Positions 1 through 7,113 of a DNA stretch of 35,966 nt are shown in pieces. Source of the stretch: a virus; IMG/VR virus record IMGVR_UViG_3300031566_000185, positions 1-35,966 of that record. One strand, given 5' to 3'. Below the pieces are notes generated by a model, which searched no databases, had not been told where the DNA came from, and was given only the letters and a program-made list of their open reading frames with translations. Numbering within the stretch: the stretch's first letter is position 1; the number at the start of each line of letters is the position of its first letter. A program made the position numbers and the translations under genes.

Positions 1-83
1 TATATCGGAACTGTTTTTCGGTGACAGGCAAAGACCGGGTTTCTTATGGATCAGGCGACGATCTGAAAAACAGTTCCGATATA
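1..83. repeat. 19-bp perfect inverted repeat at the window edge
   Basis: Bases 1-19 (TATATCGGAACTGTTTTTC) are the exact reverse complement of bases 65-83, separated by 45 bases. As RNA this would be a long stem with a large loop. No T-run or transposase accompanies it. It could be a regulatory stem, the edge of a mobile element, or a fold-back/assembly artefact, because it begins at the very first base of the window. Confidence 0.6.
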
Positions 84-182
84 CAGGGGGCCATCGAAAA
101 TAGGTCGTATCAAGCCACTGTCTAGTTGGAGAATACCGTTTTTGTCGCAGTACCGGAATATTATTCGCATGAGAAAAACAGA

Positions 183-419
183 ATGAAAAAAAGCAAAAAA
201 TCCAAAAAAAAACAGCTACCGGACGACAAGATGATCCGGTATGTAATCAGCCGGGGCCTGGTTGGAGCATATGGTGGAACACCGGAGATGTACATGGCCT
301 TCGGCACCGACAGGATGATATCGGTTATTGACGAACTTTTCAAGGATTACAAGATCAGCCGGGATATAATCGCTAGTATTGAAAATTACAGGATGCGCAT
401 TAAAAAGGAGAAAGTATGA
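183..419 (+). CDS. small basic hypothetical phage protein
   Basis: About 78 aa, beginning with a strongly basic stretch (MKKSKKSKKKQ) followed by a mixed helical region. I chose the ATG at 183. An upstream in-frame TTG at 126 would give 97 aa but has no Shine-Dalgarno site. The stop overlaps the start of the RecT-like gene (ATGA), so it is translationally coupled to the recombination operon. I do not recognise the family; the basic N-terminus could bind nucleic acid, which is only inference. Confidence 0.55.
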   Translation: MKKSKKSKKKQLPDDKMIRYVISRGLVGAYGGTPEMYMAFGTDRMISVIDELFKDYKISRDIIASIENYRMRIKKEKV

Positions 420-1351
420 GCAACGAAATCGTTGAGTACAAAAGCAAGCAGGCCATTATCCCGTTTGCAGAAGCATGGAAAGAAGCCCAAATTTATGCTG
501 CCAGCGGAATGATTAACAAGGATTTCAGAACCCCGGAAGCGTGTTACGTTGCGCTCCGGATGTCGGAACAAATGGGCGTTGATCTCTTCATGCTGATGCA
601 AAGCCTTTACCGGGTCCACGAAAAAGTCGGTATCGAAGCCAAGTTCGCAATCGCCATGATAAACGATTCAGGCATTTTTGGACCTCTGACTTACAATATT
701 TCAGGAGATGCTGACGACTACGGTTGTTTCGTATCAGCAAAGCGGCGCTCGGATGGAATCGTAGTCTCTGGGTCCCGCGTGACAATCGGGATCGCAAAGG
801 CAGAGGGTTGGTATTCGAAAGCAGGGTCGAAATGGAAGACAATGCCAGAGCAAATGCTTCGATACCGATCCGCCACGTTTTTTGCACGTACCGAATGCCC
901 GCAGGTTCTCCTTGGAATGCATACGCGTGATGAGATTGAGGACTCCGGGCCAGAGCCGGTTTCGTCTTTGCCTGAAACCTATGAAACAGTTTCCGAAATT
1001 CCAAACATCCCAATGGACGCCAAGCCGGAACCGGCCACGGGAAAAGTATCGTTCCCTGCCCTAAATATATGTTGTAACGGAGCCTGCGAATACAACGATA
1101 AAAACGAAATGTCCGGGTGCAAGGATTTTGACAACGCGAAACGGCAAAAGAACACAGACCATGACGATCCGTTCATCCTTTTTTGCGAACGGTGGGAACT
1201 TGCCAAGCCCCACACGATACTTGCGTCGATCACGAAAAGCCTTATTGACGACGCAAAGGCCGCGCTCGGATGGAAGCACGGGGTTGAAAGCACGGAAGAG
1301 CGATGGGAACTTATTTACAACATTTTTGGTCTTGATGGGGTGGCGTCATGA
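416..1351 (+). CDS. recT: RecT-like single-strand DNA annealing protein
   Basis: 311 aa. The N-terminal two thirds resemble phage RecT-family annealing proteins. A central segment (about residues 125-170) has the family pattern of a Gly/Ala-rich strand, then EGW, then TMPEQMLRYRSATFFART, then a CP-x-VLLGM block and an acidic tail. These proteins coat 3' single strands made by a partner exonuclease and anneal homologous DNA. That partner is the RecE-like gene two small genes downstream. The C-terminal third holds a Cys cluster (NICCNGACEYN, then SGCKDF) that may bind metal, which is less usual for RecT. The start has a good ribosome site (AAAGGAGAAAGT). The family call rests on motif memory only. 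Confidence 0.75.
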   Translation: MSNEIVEYKSKQAIIPFAEAWKEAQIYAASGMINKDFRTPEACYVALRMSEQMGVDLFMLMQSLYRVHEKVGIEAKFAIAMINDSGIFGPLTYNISGDADDYGCFVSAKRRSDGIVVSGSRVTIGIAKAEGWYSKAGSKWKTMPEQMLRYRSATFFARTECPQVLLGMHTRDEIEDSGPEPVSSLPETYETVSEIPNIPMDAKPEPATGKVSFPALNICCNGACEYNDKNEMSGCKDFDNAKRQKNTDHDDPFILFCERWELAKPHTILASITKSLIDDAKAALGWKHGVESTEERWELIYNIFGLDGVAS

Positions 1352-1506
1352 AATACATCGTGACCACAAAATTTCCGCTTTGGATCGCCAAGACCAAGCC
1401 GAAGCCAAAAGACATCGCGCTCGTCATTCTTGGCCATATGAGAGAAGAATATCCGGGTTACGAATCAAAAATGGTTGAATGCGAAAGCCAAGAGGTGGTG
1501 TCATGA
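1348..1506 (+). CDS. small hypothetical protein between recT and the exonuclease
   Basis: 52 aa (MKYIVTTKFPLW...). It starts inside the last codons of the RecT-like gene (ATGA overlap) and ends with another ATGA overlap with the next gene. The double coupling supports translation despite the short length. It contains no recognised motif. The position inside a recombination operon suggests an accessory role, but nothing in the sequence defines it. Confidence 0.55.
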   Translation: MKYIVTTKFPLWIAKTKPKPKDIALVILGHMREEYPGYESKMVECESQEVVS

Positions 1507-1676
1507 ATTATATGAAAATTATTTTCACGATAACTTCAATCCTGATGATGGTTCCGTCCACCAGCGAAACTATTTCCATGTTTATCCGAAATAGTTTCGA
1601 CGAAGAATCATTACGCACAAAGCCAGCGGTTGCATGGTTGGTTGGCCTACTTCTTCTTGTCTATATGTGGGCATAG
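1503..1676 (+). CDS. small membrane protein
   Basis: 57 aa from the ATG at 1503, overlapping the previous stop. An N-terminal hydrophobic segment (IIFTITSILMMV) and a C-terminal one (VAWLVGLLLLVYMWA) give two likely membrane spans around a polar middle. It lies two bases before the RecE-like exonuclease start. Such two-span proteins are common in phage early operons. The function is unknown. Confidence 0.5.
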   Translation: MNYMKIIFTITSILMMVPSTSETISMFIRNSFDEESLRTKPAVAWLVGLLLLVYMWA

Positions 1677-1678
1677 CG

Positions 1679-2683
1679 ATGACTAACTATTTCCGAAAAC
1701 CCGGCCTATCATCAGGAAAGCTATCAACGGCCCACAACGGAGGCGTATGGTGCCCGGACATGGTCCTCAAAATGGAAGAGATGGACGAAGCCAAGCTGTT
1801 TTGGACACCGGCCATGAGCTTCGGCCATGCTTTCGAGTCCATTATCCAGGACATGGCCACCGGCTCGGATACTTTCGGCGAACAGTTTTTCCGGTCTGAT
1901 GTCCAGACCGCCCCGGTCATGGATGCGAAGTCTACCGCCGCCAAGATTGTCTGGACGCAAAAATATTTTCATGAAAGCGCCCACAAAGAAGGCATGTTAA
2001 CCGACCTGATGAAGATCAACAAAGACGGGAGCTACCGCAAGGGGTCGGAGGCGACGAACGAGCTTGCTGATGAATGTATTTGCCGGTCAGGCGGTGCGCT
2101 CCCGATCACAAAAGAAGATTACAAAGCCCTGTCAGAACTCGCAGAGAAAACGATTGCCATGCCGATTCCGAAATTCTGGGGGGCATGGCCGAGCATGAGG
2201 TTCGTTGGGGATTTCCTCGGTCACTCGAAGTGTATTTTTCAGGAGGAATTCTACTGGTCCCGGGACGGGATCTTGAAAAAGGGGAAGACCGACTGCGGCA
2301 TTTTTCATAAGGATGACAACGGAAGCATGGCCGCAATCATCGACCTGAAATGGACCGCAACAGGGCCGAATTTTGAGGGCCGACTCAAAAGAAAATACTG
2401 GATCCAGGCGCAACATTATCAGGAAGGTGTGTTCGAAAAGTACGGTGTCCAGCCGTTGCCTATGCTGTTCGTGGTCGGAATCGGAAGTGATAAAAACACG
2501 CCGTCGATGCCCACTGCGATGATGGTCGAGGATATGGTACATTCCGAGCGTGATTGGTGCGCTTGCTCCGGATGCAGGCTCAGGAAATACGAGGAGATAT
2601 GCCGTAAATATGATGCATGGGAGAAATCCGGACGTGGCCCTGTCGGGTTTCTTCCTGCGCGAGAGGTTAGGGCGAGGATATGA
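1679..2683 (+). CDS. RecE-like PD-(D/E)XK exonuclease
   Basis: 334 aa; start ATG at 1679, because the further in-frame upstream ATG at 1634 lies inside the preceding gene. The central part carries the nuclease signature: KTDCGIF (Asp), a loop, then AAIIDLKWT (the D-x-K motif), then WIQAQHYQEG, the Q-x-x-x-Y-type helix typical of lambda-exo/RecE/Cas4-like nucleases. In this family the enzyme chews 5' strands to leave 3' tails for the RecT partner encoded upstream. Near the C-terminus a Cys-rich segment (CACSGCRLRKYEEIC) could be a metal or Fe-S site like those of related Cas4/AddB nucleases; this is inference. It overlaps the next small gene by ATGATGA. Confidence 0.75.
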   Translation: MTNYFRKPGLSSGKLSTAHNGGVWCPDMVLKMEEMDEAKLFWTPAMSFGHAFESIIQDMATGSDTFGEQFFRSDVQTAPVMDAKSTAAKIVWTQKYFHESAHKEGMLTDLMKINKDGSYRKGSEATNELADECICRSGGALPITKEDYKALSELAEKTIAMPIPKFWGAWPSMRFVGDFLGHSKCIFQEEFYWSRDGILKKGKTDCGIFHKDDNGSMAAIIDLKWTATGPNFEGRLKRKYWIQAQHYQEGVFEKYGVQPLPMLFVVGIGSDKNTPSMPTAMMVEDMVHSERDWCACSGCRLRKYEEICRKYDAWEKSGRGPVGFLPAREVRARI

Positions 2684-2778
2684 TGACGTTTATCTACGCA
2701 TATCTTATTGTCTGTTGTATCGAATCGGGGCTTTCTGAATATATCGATATTGAGGGTGGAAACCGAATTCAAAAATGA
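2680..2778 (+). CDS. 32-aa hypothetical peptide
   Basis: Starts at the ATG overlapping the exonuclease stop and ends with an ATGA overlap into the next small gene. The N-terminus is hydrophobic (FIYAYLIVCCI), the rest polar. Coupling at both ends is the only support. It could be a small membrane peptide or a translational bridge that carries ribosomes between genes. Confidence 0.4.
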   Translation: MMTFIYAYLIVCCIESGLSEYIDIEGGNRIQK

Positions 2779-2936
2779 AAGGGACGAAAAATGAAGTGCG
2801 GAATGATACTACACGCTGGCGGATCAAATTCGCCGGCAGCAAAAAAGAACAGACTCCGGAAGGCATTCGCGGGCAGGATATTGTGGAATTCGGAACGGTT
2901 CGGGCAGGCGGTACGGATGGCGGATGGATCGCTTGA
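2775..2936 (+). CDS. 53-aa hypothetical protein
   Basis: Coupled to the previous stop by ATGA. The composition is ordinary and charged (MKGTKNEVRNDTTRWRIKF...), ending in a Gly-rich tail. A longer ORF in another frame (2791-3048) overlaps it; that one has an AGGGA site seven bases before its ATG and a highly basic C-terminus. I favour this frame at the 5' side because the ATGA chain continues. The sequence alone does not settle which frame is used. Confidence 0.45.
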   Translation: MKGTKNEVRNDTTRWRIKFAGSKKEQTPEGIRGQDIVEFGTVRAGGTDGGWIA

Positions 2937-2955
2937 CGCGGCCCCGGTCAACCTG

Positions 2956-3048
2956 ATGAGAAGGTCAAAGCTGATGGATAAAATCCGTAAACGTCGGGAC
3001 CGGCGAGCCATGATTTCCATGGCTCGTAAGGAGCGACGTGAACGATGA
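2956..3048 (+). CDS. very basic 30-aa peptide (or C-terminus of an 85-aa ORF from 2791)
   Basis: The frame MRRSKLMDKIRKRRDRR... is dense in Arg and Lys and ends by an ATGA overlap with the next ORF. It could be the end of an 85-aa protein starting at 2791, or a separate short basic peptide starting at 2956. No family is recognised. Basic peptides like this sometimes bind RNA or DNA, but there is no direct evidence here. Confidence 0.35.
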   Translation: MRRSKLMDKIRKRRDRRAMISMARKERRER

Positions 3049-3098
3049 CGGCGGATCTGAGAAGAAAAGTGCTTCGAGACAGGAGGCGAAGGTGTGAT

Positions 3099-3338
3099 AT
3101 GATGAACAAGGTAGAGACTGGAGATGTAAGGCCATTGAAAAAATGGCGATATCACCCAGAACAATGCGACATTTGCGGAGACGGTTCCGAAATCCTGACA
3201 GAAGCGACAGATCCGGGATATGGATACGACGGCGACTTAATGCGATGTAGGGGTTGCGGGGCCGTTGGGCAATGGACAGTGCATGGCGAGGGCGACGCGT
3301 ACGCTGATTGGGATGTTATCGAAGGGTGGGAACGATGA
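3099..3338 (+). CDS. Lar-like zinc-ribbon protein
   Basis: About 79 aa. It has two knuckles, CDICG and CRGCGAVGQW, followed by a W...E.....W tail. This resembles the Lar-family restriction-alleviation zinc ribbons common in phage early regions. An AGGAGG site lies about 12 bases before the ATG at 3099. An upstream in-frame ATG at 3045 (97 aa, coupled by ATGA) is the alternative start. The family link is suggestive, not certain. Confidence 0.55.
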   Translation: MMNKVETGDVRPLKKWRYHPEQCDICGDGSEILTEATDPGYGYDGDLMRCRGCGAVGQWTVHGEGDAYADWDVIEGWER

Positions 3339-3763
3339 AAGAAAAAGATATCCAAAGGCTTTTCGGTAAGCAAAACAAAATAGATGGCGTTTTCGAATTG
3401 AAATTATGCAAGGGAAAATCGATCCGGTGGGATGCAGTAAAGCCGCATCAGATAGAAGCCCTGAAAATGGCTAGGTCTGAATCAGGGTTTTATTACAAGA
3501 TCCCAGACGCAAAATCTGTTTTCAGACCTACGCCGGACGGCAAAGAGCAGATGAGTTTCACATCTCGAAAACCGTTCGACTGCTTTTTGGTCAGGAATAT
3601 TCCGGCGTGGGTGGTTGTGTGTTGGTATGTCCTAAGAAAGAGAAAAACGCTGTATTATATCAGCATCAAATCTTTTTTGTTTCTCAGATCAAGAGCAACA
3701 AGGAAATCATTTACGGAGGATGACGCTGCGGCAATGTCTTCTCACATTTTGGAATTGAAATAA
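3335..3763 (+). CDS. Hjc/RecU-like PD-(D/E)XK nuclease (Holliday junction resolvase candidate)
   Basis: 142 aa from ATG 3335, coupled to the previous stop. Pattern: an N-terminal Q-x-x-FGKQ helix, then GVFELKLCKGKS (the E-x-K catalytic strand), a helix HQIEALKMA, GFYYKI, and KPFDCFLV near the middle, followed by hydrophobic strands. This order is typical of small archaeal-Hjc/RecU-type nucleases that bind and cut branched DNA. With RecE-like and RecT-like partners in the same operon, a role in resolving recombination intermediates is a reasonable inference. It is the last gene of the leftmost plus-strand operon. Confidence 0.6.
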   Translation: MKEKDIQRLFGKQNKIDGVFELKLCKGKSIRWDAVKPHQIEALKMARSESGFYYKIPDAKSVFRPTPDGKEQMSFTSRKPFDCFLVRNIPAWVVVCWYVLRKRKTLYYISIKSFLFLRSRATRKSFTEDDAAAMSSHILELK

Positions 3764-3774
3764 AAATAACAACC

Positions 3775-3846
3775 GGTGCGGTCAGTTACCATGGCCTTAC
3801 TTTCACGATTCCCATGGGATCGCGGGTTCGAATCCCGCCCGCCCCA
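3775..3846 (+). other. degenerate tRNA-like element (acceptor and T arm only)
   Basis: The 3' half looks like a perfect tRNA end. The T stem is GCGGG/CCCGC around TTCGAAT (3822-3838). It is followed by CCGCCCC and discriminator A, which pair with GGTGCGG (3775-3781) with one mismatch. The total length of 72 is right for a tRNA. The D arm does not fold, and the only anticodon-like stem (3790-3794 with 3812-3816) has a 17-base loop. It is therefore a relic, a tRNA-like decoy structure, or an attachment core copied from a host tRNA 3' end. Confidence 0.5.
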
Positions 3847-3860
3847 CACAAGGTGACGAT

Positions 3861-4574
3861 ATTCAATTTAAAATATTTTTCGTAATAATCTTGATGACAT
3901 CAAGCGTGTCAGCGCTCGAAAGCCTCTATGATCAATCCGAAATTGACGAATATCCATCACTTTCGGCATGGGCAAAATCAACAGAGGGTAAAAACAAGTC
4001 ATTCGGATGCGCCCCGGCTGCATGGACGTACGTGTCTGATATCGTTGAGCCAAACGCCACGAATCTAATTTCGTGCCTTGGAACCGGCCCGGTAGATGTC
4101 GAAGTCAAATCGATATTGCAAGACAGGCAGAACCCGTGCTTTAAAATTGCGATGATGTATGGCCTTTATCAGATAATGGTGACCGACCCAAAGACATTCG
4201 AGACACCGACATGGAATCTTTCGCAACCTCTGGTTCAAGGTGTTTATTCCGGAGATCAGGCCATGGCCGGCGAAGACATCATTTCGAGAATCGAAACGTC
4301 AACTGGCCCGTCAATTGTCCACGTCAACGGCTATGATTACGATCATATATGGCTTGTTACCGGAATGGAAGAAGGCAAATTTATGGTTTTTCCGAACAAG
4401 ATATTTGATTTCAGGAATGGTGATTTTGGGAAAAACTTTTATGGGTTCGATCCTCAGATGAATTTTGTGAACCTGCGGGCCTTCGATGGGTCTCCGGTGC
4501 CGACTCCTGACGATCTTTACGGTGCCAACACCGGGTTTTGTTTTTTATCGTCTGTTATGCCTGCTCTTCAATAA
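3861..4574 (+). CDS. secreted C39/papain-like cysteine peptidase candidate
   Basis: From the in-frame ATG at 3894 the protein is about 226 aa. The in-frame codons just upstream (3861-3893) read as a Sec signal peptide (QFKIFFVIILMTSSVSA, cut before LES). The mature part has GCAPAAW (Cys about 130 bases into the ORF) and much later DYDHIWLVTG followed by a hydrophobic strand and FPNK. This Cys...His...Asn order is that of C39/papain-like peptidases. The start is odd. No ATG precedes the signal peptide; the options are ATT at 3861 (AAGGTG five bases upstream) or GTG at 3853 with a -1 shift at T-TTA-AAA. Its end overlaps the convergent tail gene by 20 bases. Confidence 0.6.
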   Translation: MQFKIFFVIILMTSSVSALESLYDQSEIDEYPSLSAWAKSTEGKNKSFGCAPAAWTYVSDIVEPNATNLISCLGTGPVDVEVKSILQDRQNPCFKIAMMYGLYQIMVTDPKTFETPTWNLSQPLVQGVYSGDQAMAGEDIISRIETSTGPSIVHVNGYDYDHIWLVTGMEEGKFMVFPNKIFDFRNGDFGKNFYGFDPQMNFVNLRAFDGSPVPTPDDLYGANTGFCFLSSVMPALQ

Positions 4575-5466
4575 AAATTCCACCGGATGTGACCGCAGTG
4601 TTTTCAGAATTCCACGCGATCGACATGCCATTAGCGTTCGTTCCGTACATCTGGTTGACAAGATTTTTTGTGGCCGCGGCTTCCTCGCCCACCGCAAAAT
4701 CTGGGGGCAGCCCAGTTTTAGGATAGGGGTCAACAAAAATTGGTTCGCGCTTTCCGATTACGTGTATGAGGCGCATCCAGTCTGTAATATCTTCTAGATT
4801 TTTTATCGTTGCAGGCGGCGAAAGATTCATACCCCTGTGTTTGGGCCTGTTGTCCGAAGTCTTGTCCCCTCCGTATGTTTTATCGGTTCGCGTATCGTCT
4901 ACGCCAGAGACATGCGCCATCCCGTTGTAGAAATTATCTTTCGGCTGAAACTGTTCGCCGATTATCACACGTCCAATTTCATAATAGGATTTTGTGGAAT
5001 CGATCATGGTAATCCGCCAATGGCCCATGACAAAATTCGGTATCGAATCCGGAAGATAAACGACAAAATTTTTATACGGCCGTATGGTGTCTATAATCTC
5101 TTCGAAATACGAAGAAAATATTGTGTAGTTTATCGCATTGCAAACCTGATCGAATTTTATGTTTCCGGCAATGTCCCACAACTGTATCCTGAAAGTCCCC
5201 GTGACAGGAGCAAGGGTATCAAGGTTGTGGTTGATTATGGCCACCCCTCTTTTCGCCGGTTTGTTCATCTGGACCCCGGAGGTTACATTGACGCCGTCAA
5301 CCCATTGAGACCCTCCGGCTGTAGACCTCCATGTCAGCTTTCTTGCAGTCTCCCTGAGCCTGTTGGCGCTGTACCCTGACACCGCAGTTGACGACGTGAG
5401 CGTCCACTCGTCAACGGCTTTGTTGCGTGTCCAGAAAATGCATTTTTCGGTGCTTATGCAAGTCAT
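4555..5466 (-). CDS. distal tail/tail-tip structural protein
   Basis: 303 aa; the last gene of the minus-strand structural operon, one base beyond the tail-hub gene. It is beta-rich with regular Trp and Asn residues (segments KRGVAIINHNLD and FRIQLWD) and the overall look of tail-tip or fibre-associated proteins that follow the hub gene in siphoviruses. No enzyme motif is visible. The role (distal tail component or host recognition) follows from position and composition, not from a recognised domain. Confidence 0.5.
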   Translation of the reverse strand: MTCISTEKCIFWTRNKAVDEWTLTSSTAVSGYSANRLRETARKLTWRSTAGGSQWVDGVNVTSGVQMNKPAKRGVAIINHNLDTLAPVTGTFRIQLWDIAGNIKFDQVCNAINYTIFSSYFEEIIDTIRPYKNFVVYLPDSIPNFVMGHWRITMIDSTKSYYEIGRVIIGEQFQPKDNFYNGMAHVSGVDDTRTDKTYGGDKTSDNRPKHRGMNLSPPATIKNLEDITDWMRLIHVIGKREPIFVDPYPKTGLPPDFAVGEEAAATKNLVNQMYGTNANGMSIAWNSENTAVTSGGIFIEEQA

Positions 5467-5467
5467 A

Positions 5468-7051
5468 TCATCCCCACAAAGTCAAGACCGTTTCGAACCG
5501 GTCATAGTTTTCATTGATTCCGATAATCATCATCCTGGTATCGTTCAGCCCGTGCCTATACCATGGCGTTCCGTCTTTCAGTTCTGTCTTGAACGTGACA
5601 CTGACAATGTCCCCGATATTGTAAATCAAATCCTGGCACTTGATCTTGATCGTCGTTATCGACCTGGAAATTTTCAACAGGTTGACCCACCTTACGGCCG
5701 CGTCCTGGCTGTCAACAATTGATGTAACGCGAACCAGGGTGCTTTTCTTGGCCGGATTGTCGTAAAGAACCGAAACGGTAGGGTCTGTGTATGTGTCCTG
5801 CCTCCATGTTGTGTACAATATAGATTTTTGAGTCTCAGACAGACTCGCCGAAAGATCCTGCCTTGAAAGCACTGCGAAATTTTCGTAGTAGCTGATGCTG
5901 GCCGTATCTATTACCTGCCCGGTCGGCTTTATCGAAAGCGAATTGTCAAGGATAGCAACAGGCGAAATATTGGACATTTCAGAATTAATAATATGGTCCG
6001 GCGTCTTCAATGCCGGGTCAGTGATTTCCTCCATGCGGAAAACGCCATCGCGCTGGAAGCTGTAGTATGCAGGAACACCAACGGAAAGCTGCCGGATAAC
6101 GTCCATGACCGACATTTCCGACTGGACAAGATAATTCACCTCCCACGGGAGCGCGATGTTTGCCGCCGCGACCGCAGCCGCGTCTATGGCCCCGGCTGAA
6201 AAAGTGGTGATTAGATTCGTGATGTCAGTGGCCCATGGTGAGAATCCCCACGCCCCGAGGACTACACATGTGATTGCCCCATTGGGTATGTAGCCGAGGG
6301 CAAGCGTGAATGTCCCGTCTCCATTGTTTGTATACTGTGCCCCGGTGAGCGTTACGCCCGCGTCCTTGACTTGGAGAATTGAATACGGGACAGTGTTGTC
6401 GTGAAACGCGAAACGCATATTATTGGGCGCGACCGCCCGACTGTCAACGCATATCGGCTCCATGTGCGAAATGAATCCGATGCAAAACGGTATTGTCTTC
6501 CCGAGATTTCCGGTGGGTGCGAACGGGAAAGCCGCTGCGGTGATCGTTGTCTTCGCTATCGTGTCCCGGTATGCCCGGTTTTCGTTTCCAAAACATGGAA
6601 CCGTCAGCGTCATATCATCCTTGGCCGGGCTGCCCATTGTCCCTGAAAAAGTTTTCCTGTATTCGAGCCACGGAACATCGTCGCCGCCGAACCACACGAA
6701 CGCGGGTTGATTTTCAAGGATGTAATCTTTTCCAAGATCATCAAAATATATGCCTGACCCATCGGGGCTGATGTCATATCCGTCTTCCCTCGTCAGGATG
6801 ATATCAGACCACGACGGTGCCGGAGGATTGCCTCCGATCTCGTTGGTATTGTATCTGAGCGCCGGCACCGATGAGACGCCCTTGTGGATTATGCCGGTGA
6901 AACCGATCGGCTCTTCCCGCTCGATATTCGAAAACACGAAGTCGACGACATTGGCCGGGACCGCTCGTTCACGCGCCTGTAATAGTACGATTACCCGCTT
7001 TTCGGAATCCGGCTTGTCCTTGAATTCGGCCCATGTTTTTGCTCTTGCCAT
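5468..7051 (-). CDS. tail hub / tail tip protein
   Basis: 527 aa. It lies downstream of the tape measure, where siphoviruses encode baseplate hub proteins. The middle contains long beta-strand repeats, and the C-terminus has the pattern IKIKCQDLIYNIGDIVSVTF then MIIGINENYD, as in tail proteins where a terminal OB-like/hub domain closes the tube. The start overlaps the stop of a 20-aa leader ORF (TAATG). It probably forms the ring or plug at the tail tip and contacts the fibre protein encoded next. Confidence 0.6.
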   Translation of the reverse strand: MARAKTWAEFKDKPDSEKRVIVLLQARERAVPANVVDFVFSNIEREEPIGFTGIIHKGVSSVPALRYNTNEIGGNPPAPSWSDIILTREDGYDISPDGSGIYFDDLGKDYILENQPAFVWFGGDDVPWLEYRKTFSGTMGSPAKDDMTLTVPCFGNENRAYRDTIAKTTITAAAFPFAPTGNLGKTIPFCIGFISHMEPICVDSRAVAPNNMRFAFHDNTVPYSILQVKDAGVTLTGAQYTNNGDGTFTLALGYIPNGAITCVVLGAWGFSPWATDITNLITTFSAGAIDAAAVAAANIALPWEVNYLVQSEMSVMDVIRQLSVGVPAYYSFQRDGVFRMEEITDPALKTPDHIINSEMSNISPVAILDNSLSIKPTGQVIDTASISYYENFAVLSRQDLSASLSETQKSILYTTWRQDTYTDPTVSVLYDNPAKKSTLVRVTSIVDSQDAAVRWVNLLKISRSITTIKIKCQDLIYNIGDIVSVTFKTELKDGTPWYRHGLNDTRMMIIGINENYDRFETVLTLWG

Positions 7052-7113
7052 TACGACACCCTGTCCAATAATAGATCCCGCTCCAGGGCAAGTTGTCTCA
7101 GTTCGTCATTCAT
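7051..7113 (-). CDS. 20-aa leader ORF coupled to the tail hub gene
   Basis: MNDELRQLALERDLLLDRVS, with AAGGA seven bases upstream of the ATG and a TAATG overlap with the hub gene start. The hub gene lacks its own clear ribosome site, so ribosomes may reach it by terminating here. The peptide is a charged amphipathic helix. It may serve only as a translational coupler. Confidence 0.5.
   Translation of the reverse strand: MNDELRQLALERDLLLDRVS

Noticed and set aside
3775-3846. Functional tRNA
   Set aside because: No D stem and no 7-base anticodon loop can be drawn, and the acceptor has a mismatch.
4837-5379. 180-aa ORF on the plus strand opposite the distal tail gene
   Set aside because: Antisense to a well-formed minus-strand gene, no ribosome site, unnatural composition.
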